A DNA stretch of 64,000 nt from Adiantum capillus-veneris (Eukaryota; Streptophyta; Polypodiopsida; Polypodiales; Pteridaceae). The stretch's first letter is position 1. Each line of letters starts with the position of its first letter. Of the stretch, positions 1 to 11,183 are shown piece after piece. The stretch lies in contig CM043958.1 of NCBI GenBank assembly GCA_014529385.2, forward strand, positions 118,785,018 through 118,849,017, in the 5' to 3' direction. The notes under the pieces are model-generated. The model worked only from the letters and a program-made list of their open reading frames with translations, did not search any database and was not told the origin of the DNA. The position numbers and the translations under genes are program-made.

Positions 1-1440
1 CCATTAAGCAGGTTGTGAAGGATCATTATCTTCCACCTTCACATGAATCCATCAAGGGGTGTATGCATGATAAGGTGTACCCACTTTTAGCAATTGCCCC
101 CACAAAGACAGCAAAAAAACAACCTCTTTTTTGCCACTCCTACGTACATTTGACTTGCTTGCACTTACCTTGAAGAGGCAAGATTTCGTAGCCACACAAA
201 ACACATAGTTGCAAACAGAATGGAAAGCTTTGATCTTCATTTTTTCACATATAAATGGAAATTTTATTGTGCTAGGACTAATTTGGTGTCACACCTTGTC
301 ACAACATTGTGACCTTAATAAAGAAATACTTATAACGTTTTATGGGTTGTTCTTCTTTACTTACCCTTTTACACATAAAATTTTCACTTGGCAAGCAATT
401 TAACTTGACTTATTGATAATTTTTTAGATCTCTGCATAATTAATATCCATTTTTCTTTGTTAAAATTTCTATTTATAAAAACCTATTTTTTAACACAAGA
501 TATCTAATGATGTAGAGCTGTTTTGTAAGATCCAATGATTATTTGATAGATTATGACCCAAGGAATGTGACCATGCAAAACAATTTAAACTTCAATGGTT
601 CATATTTTTAAGATCTACCTTAGAGAATAATAAAGACTATTTAGAGGACCTTGATATAGTTTTTGAAAAAAATATAATAAATAATGTACATTGCCACTTA
701 TTGTGAGGTCCCCAACCCCGAGAAGATTGGGGCGACTTGATAGATGGCCTTCCTTTATTATCCTTTTCCATTGACGACACCCTACTCTGTTTCCACAAAG
801 TAGAGATACGAGCAACAGAAGAGAGGAAATCCTCCATCCATCGTTTACGTGGTTATAAGGGTCATACGCCACAAGCCAAGTCGATAAATCTAGGATTCTA
901 ATGAAGCTATTTCTTAGCATAAAGATGAAATCCCATTGATATATTTAGAATCCATAAACAACGCCTTTTTCCCCACGTTTAAGAGGCACGGCCGCCATCC
1001 ATAAACCATAAATATGATATGAGACTTAGTCTAAACAAAATAGTAATCTTGTGTCACGTAGATTTAGGCCATCTCGACTCTTGGCACAATGAGTCTCTAA
1101 TTTCACTGCTCTTAATAAGAGGGAGTGCAGAGTTTCTGAACTAATCAAAACCACCCATCCTTGACTGGCAACCTGAGCCAGCCCGCACTTTCCACCCCAC
1201 ACTCACACTTTTTTGCTTGTTTACTAATTACTACCACACTGTTTCACATACACAAACAATATTCTTTTCTTAATTCCAGGCACAAGTTCTTTCATCCAGC
1301 CCTTCAAACACCACCAAAACATTTCTTTCTCAAACATGGTCTAATGAAGACAGTCCTATAATTCAACAAAAATGAATCTTTCAATTATTCTTAAGAGTTT
1401 CTGCTACCTGCAGACTTTCTCTGTCTAACCAACAGAGCCT
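1..1440. other. No recognisable gene
   Basis: Moderately AT-rich sequence with no domain, RNA gene or clear repeat that I can name. The longest open frames (about 66-101 codons, around 615-920 on the minus strand and 1161-1361 on the plus strand) have no recognisable motif and look like chance frames. Because the 3' LTR of relic A begins at 2521 and runs toward lower coordinates, part of this stretch may be LTR; without a second copy I cannot place its end. Confidence 0.5.
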
Positions 1441-1460
1441 TTGCAAAGGATGTACTTATT

Positions 1461-1633
1461 CGCTAACCGCGAAATGCGCATACTTTCCCAGTCGCTAACC
1501 GCAAGGGAGCATCTCGCTAACCGCAAGGCATCCTGCTATCCGCAAGGTATCTTGCTGCCAAGAGACAAAAAGAAAGCTGATAACCTCAGCTTAATCTCCG
1601 CTAACCGTGGAATCACCTCGCTAACCGCAAGTT
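1461..1633. repeat. Degenerate short repeat, core CGCTAACCGCAAGG
   Basis: The core CGCTAACCG recurs at 1461, 1493, 1515, 1599 and 1619, with a further variant (TGCTATCCGCAAGG) at about 1534. Spacing is near 20-22 bp or simple multiples, so this is a decayed tandem array of a roughly 20-bp unit. An ORF of 79 codons crosses it (1441-1680), but the repeats shift frame relative to each other, so I do not treat it as coding. Function is unknown. Confidence 0.6.
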
Positions 1634-1890
1634 CCATCTCGATACAAAATCTTATGTCAACAATTGTTTTCTTTATGTGATTTCTCAAACAAGATTAACT
1701 AACATATAATATCAAACAGAGATAGTTTATCAAACAGTAATCATAATTCAAACAATTCCTTCTCTACTCTATGAAATCATATGCTTGTTTCTTGTGATAT
1801 AATCACGTTTTCTGGACAGTTTAAGGGAATTCTAACGCTTGACTTACCAATCATCATGTATAACGATGCAGAATTATAAATTCATCTTAC

Positions 1891-2070
1891 CAGATTAGCA
1901 ACACGCTTGACTACCTCTCGTGGTTGAGGTTGGAGGGCTTTGACTTCTTCTGCAACCAATACCTCCACTTGAGCAACATTTGGAGTAGTTGATGCCTTTC
2001 TCTGCATCTTTCTTGGAGGTGGAGCGACATGAGCATCCTTCGAGCTTCAAGTCACTCGCTTCGGGGCCAT
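1891..2070 (-). pseudogene. First-exon-like open segment with splice donor, stop at codon 8
   Basis: On the minus strand an ATG at 2070 opens a 60-codon segment that ends exactly on a codon boundary at a good splice donor (CTG then GTAAGATG, intron starting at 1890). The predicted peptide begins MAPKRVT, is basic and proline-containing (APPPRKMQRK) and continues with an acidic/valine-rich part (VEVLVAEEVKAL). Codon 8 is TGA, the product expected if a CGA arginine codon lost its CpG. A TATA box lies about 225 bp upstream, with a CT/GA-rich presumed 5' UTR between. I do not recognise the protein and could not find exon 2. It may be a decayed host gene, or sequence carried inside the LTR of relic A, whose 5' end is at 2521 on the same strand. 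Confidence 0.4.
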
Positions 2071-2293
2071 CATATCGCGAAAGAGAAGAGAGAAAGTGAG
2101 AAAGAGAACTCAAGAATTTGAGAGGTAACACGATGATGGTAGAGAAGAAGTTGGAGATGGAGATGGAGATGGAGATGGCTTGAGGGTAAGAGCTTGAGAG
2201 GGAGAGGTTGAGGGAGAGAAGGTAAATCCGACGCCAAGGCAAGAGAGCTTCCGCTTCTGAGAGTGTGTGTCCTCAAAGTGAAGGGAGAGGGGT

Positions 2294-2302
2294 CTTTATA
2301 TA
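2294..2302 (-). promoter_or_regulatory. TATA box (TATATAAAG)
   Basis: TATATAAAG reads on the minus strand at 2302-2294, upstream of the ATG at 2070 and downstream of the start of the A LTR at 2521. It could serve either the exon-like segment or, as a U3 promoter, the LTR itself. The region between (about 2080-2290) is purine-rich on the plus strand and holds four GGAGAT units at about 2153-2176. Confidence 0.45.
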
Positions 2303-2510
2303 GGCTCTCAAGGCCAGCTAAGAATAGAGGGAGGAAGGAGAGATAAGTTCGCACACGTTCACAACTGGGATTTTTTTTTTTTAATGCGGACACGGATTTT
2401 GATCCGCGATTTTGAACCTCTTGGATGAAACTTGGCTTCCAAGAAAAGAGCTATAATCTAAGCTCCTCCTCTCTTTCTTTCCTAAAAGTACATGCATGTA
2501 CACGCCAAAA

Positions 2511-2540
2511 GCGGTCTATCATCATTGCCCACCCTCTAGG
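2511..2540 (-). other. Polypurine tract and 5' edge of the 3' LTR of relic A
   Basis: Reading the minus strand, a purine-rich run (GAGGGTGGGCAATGA) is followed by TGATAGACCGCTTTTGG starting at 2521. Element C has the same arrangement on the plus strand: GGGGGAGGGCTAA followed by TGATAGCCGTTTTTCGG at 17022. The shared LTR start TGATAG-CCG-TTTT indicates that A and C are relatives. The LTR of A therefore runs from 2521 toward lower coordinates; its far end was not found. Confidence 0.55.
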
Positions 2541-2559
2541 TAGAGCATTTATGCTCAAC

Positions 2560-4235
2560 CTAGAGACTATTTGCATCTGGAACCACATCCCTTGAAAAAT
2601 ATTTCTTCAATCTATAACCATTTATTTTGTAGTGCAAGCATTCACACAAAAAAAATTCCAACTCATACGTGGCATTAGAAAATACATGCTTCACTTTGTA
2701 TGGACCCAACCATTTGTCCCTCAACTTCTTTTGAAAAGTAAAATCCAAAGCGAGAGTCATACTTCATCACCAGATCCCCCTCTTTAGTCTCTTTCTCTAG
2801 AAGCCTCTTATTCATTTTCTCCATCCTTGTCTTTGCTTGTTGAAGATAAGAATCGCTGGCTTTCTCTCTATTCCTTTGTAACAATTCTAGAGAAAGTATT
2901 CTTTAATGTAGATTGTCATTATGTGCACCTTGCATTATACACAACAACTTCAAGGCACCCAACTGCACCTGTATGGGTGTAAGAGCTTCCTTTCCATAAT
3001 ATGGAATAAATTGTGTTGACACTCTATATGCAACTCTATAAGCCCACAAACACTTTTCCAAGTCCAAGTTCCACTCTTTAGGATGCTCTCTAGCATACTT
3101 TGAGAGCATCTTCACAATTTGACCATTGCAATTTTCAACCAACCCATTGGATTGTGGGTAGTAAGCAGAAGAATGCCTATGCTGAGTTTTCAATTTCTCC
3201 ATGAGAGCAACAACAAGTTTTTCCCTAAACCTTGGTCCACAATCAGAAATGATAACCATAGGAGCTCCAAACCTACAACACACTTGTTCATACAAAAAAG
3301 AGGCCACTCTTCATACTGCTACATCTTTTAACGCTCTTGCCTCCACCCATTTTGTCAAATATTCCACAGCCGCAAGGATATACCTTTTGCCATTGTTGAT
3401 CCTTGGCATTGGACCTACAACATCCACTCCCCAATTTGCAAATGCATCAAAAGAAATTATAGCCTTTTGAGGCTCATCCAAAAGCTTTTGATTTGCAAAA
3501 ACTTGGCATTCATGGCATGACTTGCACCAAAAATAAGCATCTCTCATCAAAGAGGGCCAACAGTAACTTGCTCTCAAAATGCAAAAGACAACCTGATGCT
3601 TACCTTGATGGCATGTTTCTTCATGGCAGTGCTTCAAAATCAAGCATGTTTCTTCTTTGTACGGCACTTTCCTCATAATGTTATCTACGCCATAAAACAT
3701 GAGATCATCACCTACCAATGTGTAATTTCTTGCTTTTGCAACTATTCTCTTACTTCCAACCTTTGACATGCCTTGTGGAATTGCCCTTTACCAAGAAATA
3801 CTTCTACATCTTGCAATGATTCCCTTCCTGCATACAAGGCTTCCTTGACCTTTAAAGGAGCTACCAAGGCATATCCAACTTGTCCCTAGACAACTCATCA
3901 GCTTCTTTATTCTGCTCACAAGGAACATGCTAAAACTGTAGCTTCTCAAACTCATGCAAAAGCTTTTTGATTCCATAGAACCACTTATTCAAATTGTCTT
4001 TCTTAACATTCCACAAACCAAGAAACTGATTCATGACTAGCAACACATCCCCTTTTGCAATGACCCTCTTCAATCCAAAATCAGCACACTACTTCAACCC
4101 AAGGAAAAGCCTGAGATACTCGGCCTCATTGTTAGTTTCATCTTCATCAAGATCGTAAGCTCTAGAAAAGATTACATCGCGTTTTGGATTTTTAATGACT
4201 ATCCCACCACTTGATTTTAAAAAACTTTCATGTAT
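2560..4235 (-). pseudogene. Ty3/gypsy pol fragment (relic A): plant-type RNase H and integrase
   Basis: Read on the minus strand from 4235 down, the fragment holds the second RNase H of Tat-like elements (KSSGG, then TNNEAEY, then AKGDVLLV), a zinc-binding HHCC module (CHEETCHQGKH ... CKSCHEC), an integrase core with the three acidic residues in GVDVVGP, IISDCGPRF and NGLVENCNG, and a C-terminal segment (KWLGPYKV ... NGYRLKKY). The frame changes near 3310, 2900 and 2760, and a stop interrupts the RNase H (about 3930), so it is dead. Everything upstream (gag, protease, RT) is missing: homology stops at about 4232-4235, next to the 5' LTR region of element B. Its closest relative in the window is the pol of element C. 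Confidence 0.88.
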
Positions 4236-4259
4236 GTGCTATAGTAACTAATATCTAAT

Positions 4260-5807
4260 TGTCCTAAATGATTTTCTCATGTTAAACTGATCATTTAATA
4301 TGGGGAAGTACCAGGGGAGAAAAGGCTAGAATATTAGGAAGGTTGGTAGACTGGTCACAATAGGGATCCAAAGGAGGGAAAATAGGGATCCAAAGGCAGG
4401 GCCATCATCAAAAGAGAAATGTGCATGAATGATGCTTTAAAGACCTTAGGGTTTAGCCCATTAAATCTTCCAAGGTTCCAAAATTTAAAGAAATGATCAA
4501 TGGTCAAACCTTAGGGAAATTTGGATGCTTGTGGGAAGACTCAAAAGTCTTCCCACATCCCTATCAAGGAGGGGGCAAGTCATTTTTGTAGGGGATGAGA
4601 GAGAAAAACACACACACTCTGCCAAGCTCCCTTTACACAAAGGGTATAGTGGACGCATGTCAAGTTCCTAGCCTAGTTGCCCCCAAGGAGCATTCAAATC
4701 CTATTGGATGGCCATAGAGGTGGACCAATGAGAATTGGGCTAAAGTAAATCTAGTTTAATTCATTTAAAAACACTTTATAAAAGAACCAATAGAAACTAA
4801 GCTCTCTAGAAGACTATTGGATAGTCTACCAAGGGATCCAATGAGCATTCATCAGCCCAATGGCTTGCCTGATTCCTATTAGCCAGAAGACTAAGAGGCC
4901 CAATAAGAGTTTAATTGAATTATTTAAATACCTAAAGCTCTCACAAAAGGGGAAATCAGGACACATGTCACAAGGCTAGGAATTATGCTTCTAATTTCCT
5001 ATAGGCTAAGCTTCGCATGAGCGAATGAGGGGCCAACAAGAGGAAATAGCAAGAGGGGTTGACCAAGAGAGAGAGGGGGAGACTAACTTTTGCAAGGCAT
5101 TATGACACACACACACTCACACAAACTCATGTGTCAAGTAAAGAAGACTATCTCCTTCTCAAGATATAATGGAAAGCTCGTCATCTACTCCAAGCTTGTG
5201 AGAAGGGAGGCCTACACCAACAACTCTTGGCTTTGTGATGAAAATCCAACCAAGAGCCAAGCTCCAATGCATGCTCACCTCGTCTACCATGCTAATTACT
5301 AAGCTATGCTAAGCTATTAAGAGTTATTATGTGAGGAGACATACTTCTTTCTCGTAAGAATACTTCTTCTTCCTCTCGATCTACTCTCATACCCCTCTAG
5401 ATCTCACCATCTTAGAAGGTGTGTGAGTTTTTGGATCTGAGACCGTGAGGGAATTGATGTTGTGTTTTCAAGTGTAAGCTTGGTGCTTCAAGCTTCCATA
5501 TTCATTGCACCAGCAAGTTATTGAAGGAACACAAAGCATTGTATTGTAAAATGTCTCCCTTGATGGGGGAAAACTATAATACAAATCCTTCTGGAGGGGG
5601 GACCGGCTCCATGTAAATCCGGTCCTCAACTATTTTCAATAGATGCTTTTCTCTCTCCTTTTGAGTTATTGTTCATGCCTATCTAACTAGATGTTATGTT
5701 TTTGTTGCTCTCTCCATACAAGCACTCTTGCTATGCTCATTAGGAATCTATTCTATGTCTACATTATTTTCCTCTATACACAAGTTACTAGACCATTAAA
5801 TGTTACA
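4260..5807 (+). repeat. Probable 5' LTR of element B (left edge uncertain)
   Basis: The block ends with ...TGTTACA at 5807, directly followed by a primer-binding site, as expected for a 5' LTR. It has no coding potential; the 70-codon frame at 5090-5302 has no recognisable motif. A possible TATA box (TATAAAA) lies at 4777-4783. The left edge is inferred only from the loss of homology to relic A near 4235. No 3' LTR copy is available, because the 3' part of B is missing after 20093. Confidence 0.55.
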
Positions 5808-5808
5808 T

Positions 5809-5820
5809 TGGTATCAGAGC
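5809..5820 (+). other. Primer-binding site of element B (initiator tRNA-Met type)
   Basis: TGGTATCAGAGC is the standard plant LTR-element site complementary to the 3' end of initiator methionine tRNA. It sits two bases after the LTR end CA (5806-5807) and fixes the orientation of B as plus strand. Confidence 0.9.
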
Positions 5821-6077
5821 ACAAGGTTTCTCTTTCTTTTATTGCTCAAGAAGAGAGTTCCTCAAGCTAACTATAAATGGTTGGTAATATTAATTGCAAT
5901 TGAGTAAGTGAATGGGGATTTTTTAGCCTTGCAGTGCGCCTGCTTTGTGTAGATAACGAGGCATCACCGTCAAGAGCTATGGTCTTAATAGTGGAGTCCT
6001 ATGGGGATTGCCTATGTGGCTTAACCACTATTGAGCTAAAGTACACTTAAAAATTGTACACCTAAAAATTTGTTAGA

Positions 6078-7318
6078 ATGGTTGACAATAGTGAAGAGAG
6101 TGAAATTAATGTTGATAACTTTGATTTTGCTAATGAACAGGCTAAAAATGATGCCTCTATGCTAGTTAATTACCTTGTTACTAGGCTTCAACAAGCCATG
6201 CGCAATCCATCCCTCCAAGATGAAGTGCAATGGTAGCTATGTACTCATGGATTCTCCAATCTCTAGAGAGTACCTAGGAATCCTCCTTGTGAGACATCCA
6301 AAAGAGGCCTCTCTCCAATAAAGGAAGAAGAAGAAGATCCATACAAAGGGCTCAAAAATCTAGTACTTGACAACGCATCTCCTTCCCAAAGGAGAACTCA
6401 AGTTTCAATGGTAGAGCCCCTACCAAAAGAACGACAAATAAGTGAGTCTCCTGCCACCTCGACGGAGATGGCTCCATGAAGACGGCGGACAAAACACTCT
6501 CCAACACCCTCTAAACAGAGAAGACCATCACATACTTCTCTACACCATAATTCAAAGAGGGACGAGAGAAAACAAGAGAAGAAAAAGGCAAGTAAGAGGG
6601 CACCCTCTTCTCCATATTCTTCGTCCTCTTCCTCTTCTGAAGAAAGTGATGGTGCAAACAAGGAGGAACAAGGGAAGAAAAGGGGAGGAAGAGGTCACCC
6701 TCTTCTCCATCCTCCTCATACTCTTCCTCTTCTGAAGAAAGTGATGGTGCAGCTTTCAAACCACCAAAAAGAAGAGGCCATAGGAAATCCTATGCCGCAT
6801 GGAAGAGTCTTCCGAGCTCAAAAAGTTCAAAGAGGGAAGAAAGAACATCTCTTTGTTTACCTACGATGGCATCTTTGGTGCTATGGACAAATTCTTGGCC
6901 TTCATCCAAAAATTCGATGCGGCGTTTGGAGATGAGGCCTTCACAAAGTCCTCTAAGCTACATCATGTAGCTATGCATTTTCAAAAGTCCATCAGGCAAT
7001 GGTGGTCTAGCCTACGAGCAAACGGGGAAGCTCCCTGAACGTGGAAAGCTTTAAGAGCTTCCGTTATGAAGCAGTTTTTGGCTACCGATGCCAAAGACAA
7101 AGTACTCACCAAATGGTGAAGCTTTAAGCTCTCTCCCTACTAATCTATTCACACAAATATGTAGAGAAGTTTTGGGACTTAAATCTCAAAGCCATTGTCT
7201 TCAAAAACATGGATTTTGGGGAGAGAAAACAACAATTTTGTGCGGGTTTAACTGAAGATATGGTGGAGTATGTCAACTCCCAAAGGCCACGCAGCATATC
7301 TGTGGTCATACACCATCC
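6078..7318 (+). pseudogene. gag of element B (Ty3/gypsy), decayed
   Basis: An ATG at 6078 opens an acidic N-terminal segment (MVDNSEESEINVD). The frame is then broken by stops (for example after DEVQW near 6235) and frameshifts. A Ser/Glu-rich low-complexity segment follows (about 6600-6755, internally duplicated), then a capsid-like region: LFTYDGIFGAMDKFLAFIQ at about 6860, QWWSSLRANG at about 7000, and FGERKQQFCAGL at about 7212. These match the usual order of a retrotransposon Gag (FxG, helix bundle, WW..L, F..GL). Gag would coat the element RNA and form cytoplasmic particles. No single frame is intact. Confidence 0.75.
6601..6753 (+). repeat. Internal duplication in B gag, ~95-bp period
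   Basis: A segment beginning CACCCTCTTCTCC and ending GAAGAAAGTGATGGTGCA occurs at 6601-6656 and again at 6696-6751. It encodes a Ser-rich stretch ending in SSEESDGA, so the B Gag contains two copies of an acidic serine motif. Confidence 0.8.
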
Positions 7319-8149
7319 ATGGTGGCTTCAGAAATCAATTTTCAACAAGGGACTAAGAGAAATGTTAAGCCCATGGAGAACCGTAATAACAAGCCTAAGG
7401 GGAAGGACAATGTCCAAAAGTCTCCTAAAGGCAACACCAACAACAACAAAGCTAAGGAGAAGGGAGTTTATAAAGGCAAAAATAAACTCTCTTCTAAAGA
7501 ACTAGAGTGTTATCGTAAAGATATTTGTTGTTTCAAGTGTGGGGAGCAAGGGCATGCCTATCATGCTTGTCCCCACAAGAATACACAAAATGAGCCTCCT
7601 CGAGCTACCTTGGACAAAATCCAAGAAGAGGATGCTCACCACAAAGGATCTCCTCTATGCCATGCTTGGGGAAATGTAAGAGAACATGATGCTTTCGTTC
7701 TCTTTGACCCTTGTTCTACTCACAATTTCATATCCATAGAGTTGGCCACCAAGTTAGGCATCCAAGCCTATGAGATAGGAGATGTCCTACCTGTCGATGG
7801 TGCTTTCAAGGGGCAAGAAGCCTCAATCACTCCCTTAATTGGGAAATTGAGGCTCCATGTCCAAAGCTATGTGGAGAAGGATGACTTCTTTATCTCTCCT
7901 CTCAAGCACGAGGATGTAATCCTAGGGGAACCATGGTTTGATTGCATGGCTGCCAATGTTAAATTCCTTAAAAGTCAAATCTACTTTAGGTTCAGGGAAA
8001 AAGATATCTACATATATGCTAAGGAGTTGGGTAGCACCATACCCATTGTACATAAGCAAGTTTTCAATAAATCAATAAAGAGCTCTGTTTTTGTGTACAT
8101 GAGTTTTGTTAAAGATTCTCAAAATAAACCTAATGCTTTAGCAAAATAA
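7319..8149 (+). CDS. Gag C-terminus (zinc knuckle) and protease of element B
   Basis: This 276-codon open stretch is the in-frame remainder of the B polyprotein; the ATG at 7319 is probably internal, not the real start. It has a basic linker, one CCHC zinc knuckle (CFKCGEQGHAYHAC, about residues 67-80) that would bind element RNA, and then a retropepsin-like domain with FDPCSTHNFIS at the active site and VILGEPWF near its end. The usual D-S-G or D-T-G triad reads D-P-C, so the catalytic Asp is kept but its neighbours are unusual. It ends at a TAA at 8147-8149; RT homology follows immediately in B. Confidence 0.8.
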   Translation: MVASEINFQQGTKRNVKPMENRNNKPKGKDNVQKSPKGNTNNNKAKEKGVYKGKNKLSSKELECYRKDICCFKCGEQGHAYHACPHKNTQNEPPRATLDKIQEEDAHHKGSPLCHAWGNVREHDAFVLFDPCSTHNFISIELATKLGIQAYEIGDVLPVDGAFKGQEASITPLIGKLRLHVQSYVEKDDFFISPLKHEDVILGEPWFDCMAANVKFLKSQIYFRFREKDIYIYAKELGSTIPIVHKQVFNKSIKSSVFVYMSFVKDSQNKPNALAK

Positions 8150-8475
8150 AATATAAACAATCACAAGGAATTAGAGTTATCCAATTTTCTCAAGGGATTT
8201 CAAGAATTTTTTATTGACAACATCCCTTGTTAGCTACCTCCTAAACGAGGCAATGATTACCATGCAATCGAACTTCTTCCAGGATGTTCACTGCCTAATA
8301 AACCTCCTTATAGAGTTTTTCAAGCTCAAAAAGAGGAGATTATGCGGCAAGTGCATGAGTTAGTTGAGAAGGGCATGATTAGGCCTAGCTCATCTCCATT
8401 TTGTTCACCCATGTTATTAGTGCAAAAGAAAGATGGCACATAACGTATGTGTGTCGACTATAGAGCACTAAATAG
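8150..8475 (+). pseudogene. Reverse transcriptase of element B, 5' half (split by element C)
   Basis: Translated pieces give the start of a gypsy RT: RGNDYHAIELLPG, PPYRVFQAQKEE, GMIRPSSSPFCSPMLLVQ, KKDGT, stop, RMCVDYRALN. The stop in KKDGT-RM (8443) stands at the normally conserved Trp. The frame ends in RALN at 8475, where the LTR of element C begins, and continues at 19675 with ITRKNRFPIPQVEDL. Together they make a normal RT order, so the break is a clean insertion. Confidence 0.88.
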
Positions 8476-10853
8476 TGATAGCTGTTTTTCGGCTCTCTGT
8501 GATTGCCATAGTGAGTTATCCCCCCCTATCAAATCACTCAAACACTGTGGTTACCCTCACCCTTTCACTGTATATAGGTGCGTGTGAGTTAGGGGACTTT
8601 TCCCATATCTCCTTACTGAAATAAAAAACCCTCAATTAGCTAGTCATTGGGCTAAATGAGCCAAAAAAATAAAATATATAAGTATATTATGGCCCATGCG
8701 TATGTAAATATTTCTTTGTATATAGGGCCTAAATAAAAGATTTTTTCATAATTATTTTGGTATTTATTTAAATATTTCTACCTAGGTGTGTGTTATTTAT
8801 GCTCTGTACATTGCCTCACCATTACCACAATTTTTCTTACCATTTTTCATACTCTTTATTCCATATAGAAATATTTTCATGTAAGCTTCTCTTATATTTG
8901 GTGTAACTCCACCCCAACAAAAATCCAAAAAAACTAGTTTTATTTATGTGTGTATTTTTTTACTATTGTGATTTTTCCCTTCCTACATCTATTTTGTTTT
9001 TTTTGTTTTTTTTTAAATTAGAACACCAAAAATATTTATCTTTTTATGGTAGCCTCATAATGAGAGAGATCTCTTTTGACCCCTTTATATTTTTTCCACT
9101 TATATTATTTATATTTGACATGTACATATTTTTTAGACCCCTCAATATTTGATTTTCTTAGTTGTACTATTCACTTATATCATGATCTCAACAATATCTT
9201 CAATTATAGACCTACCAAATAAGGTCAAGGGTAGGTGGCATGCATACATGCACTATGGAGGGCTCACTCTTGGAGGTATTCAAAAGAATCATCCAAAGAA
9301 GGACCCCACAAGGGCCTTGTGCAGTGGAAAAAAACGGTCGGTTTTGCTGAATTTTTAAAGATCACTTGCTCTTCGAATTTGAAAAGGTGATACAAACAAA
9401 AGTTGTAGCTCGTGGGCTGAACTTTTGACTCAAATTTTTTCATATTTTTTTGGAGCTACGAGCTGTGAGCTATGATTTTATTAGTGGACCCCAATTTTCC
9501 CATGTTATGCAACCACACTCTCTCTTCCACTTTATCATTTTCCTCTTTCACACACACTTCTCCACTCATCATCCCCACCTCTCTCACCCCTCCTCTCTGC
9601 ACCCTACTCACCTTCTCCTCAACCTTGAAGAATAAGAGAAACCATGGTGAACTCATACCTCCCACACACAATTCCATTCCAAAATTGACCACCTAGTCTC
9701 ATTTTTCCTCCTCCAAATTACCCATATCTATCAAAAAAACCACAAAATTCAGCCTCTTCTCTTAAAAGACAGCATCATGGTGGTTGATTACTCAGCTTCA
9801 ATTACCTTGTCTCTCAAGGAAGGTCAAGAGTGGAGAAAAAATGTACCGTCAAAGCTAGTGGACAGTCAACAAGCGTCAAAATTGGCCCTACTCAAGACAC
9901 TTGGAGCATCAACCTTGTAAGAAATCCACCTTTTTTTACCTCTTAAGAGTTTTTCTTCCTTATTTGTATCCTACATGGATACTCCCATTGTAAATATCCA
10001 ATTCCATTTGTAAATTAATACTAACTCTACTAACACTAACCCACTATGAAAAGTCCTATCACCTCCATTTCTCTCCTCTCTCTTTCCCCACCAACTTCTT
10101 GATAATTCCAAGCAAAAGAAATTAGATAAATTGCTGAAAATCTAACCCAACCATGGTTAGAGGAGTAACCCTAGCCTTCAAAGTTGCTATGAAAGGAGGG
10201 TGTAGCTAGCACAAAAAGGGGGAGCCATAAGCAAGGGCACTATGCTATAGCTTGAGAAGCCAAGCTCAACCTCTCTAGAAGGAGCTCTTGAGTGGAAGCG
10301 CATTGTCTTATGCACGTGCATGTGTTGTAATAGGGGATTAGCAAGGGAACTCTATGCCATTGTAAGAGAGAGAGTGATCATTCAATTGAGAGTAGGAAAT
10401 CTATCATTTCTCCTACTAGTATAAGCCCAACATTCGCTGAATCAAGGAGGGTGGATTTGGACTAAGCTTGGATACTTTGTCTCCCTTCCAACGTGAAGTA
10501 ATGGAAAACAATGATGCGTAAGTGTCTTGGTGTTTTTTGTTAAGTTCTTGATAGCTTGTCTCTGGTGCTGTCATCAATCTAGCCATAAATCCCACATACA
10601 TTAAGAGGGCGACAGGGTGGAGAGGACTCCCCTGGCCTTAAGACAGTGATTGGGGTGGCTTTTCTTGTGATGTGTTGTGGTGAGATTTACGCAAGCTATG
10701 TTGAACAAATACTAATCTCACTTTGATTTGTCATGACAGATTTGTAAGAAGGTATTAATGCAACAAGCAACCCCTCCCCCTTTCTCTCTCTTTCTTAAAT
10801 ATATAGTTGTGTTTGCTTGATCATTGCCGATACGTTTCAAAGCAGCCCGAGCA

Positions 10854-10933
<80 letters not shown>

Positions 10934-11109
10934 ACGCGTCCTAGTTCGCATCCAAAACTAGGTGGTGCCCCAAATTTGTGTAAGGTTAGGTTGCGGGTTT
11001 GTGTGTGTGTTTGTTGTTTTTTTTCCAACCCCAACCCAATTGAGCAGCACGGGAGCCTTGAAGGGTGTCTAGAGGTTTCTCTTCTTGTTGCCCGCCCCGG
11101 ACCGCCTCA
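8476..11109 (+). repeat. 5' LTR of element C
   Basis: 2634 bp, TG...CA. It aligns along its length with 17022-19674. Visible differences are small: a few substitutions, small indels in A/T runs (near 8680 versus 17215), and a shorter CT tract. The TATA box of the 3' copy (TATAAAA) reads TATGAAA here (10187-10193). It contains no convincing gene; the short frames at 9149-9696 occur in both copies and have no known motif. Confidence 0.95.
10857..10931 (+). repeat. (TC)n microsatellite in the 5' LTR of C
   Basis: About 75 bp of pure TC, about 180 bp before the LTR end. The matching tract in the 3' LTR is longer (about 93 bp). Open frames across it (SLSLSL or RERERE) are artefacts of the dinucleotide repeat. 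Confidence 0.97.
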
Positions 11110-11111
11110 AA

Positions 11112-11130
11112 TTGGTGCCCCCACGGAGGA
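11112..11130 (+). other. Candidate primer-binding site of element C
   Basis: Immediately after the 5' LTR, TTGGTGCCCCCACGGAGGA starts with TGG, as required to pair with a tRNA 3' CCA end. I could not assign a tRNA species; it does not match the initiator-Met or the Asp-type sites used by other elements in this window. Confidence 0.55.
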
Positions 11131-11183
11131 CGGCTTCTGTATTTTTGTGTAGAATCAACCTTTAGCATAGTCAAGTAGTTTGC

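Noticed and set aside
1895-2393. Two longer minus-strand ORFs around the exon at 1891-2070
   Set aside because: They are out of frame with the segment that has the splice donor, and consist of repeat-derived Ser/Leu and Ile/Ser runs.
9149-9696. Short ORFs in the C LTRs as genes
   Set aside because: They occur in both LTRs, have no motif, and are interrupted or altered in the LTR relative at 27500-29315.
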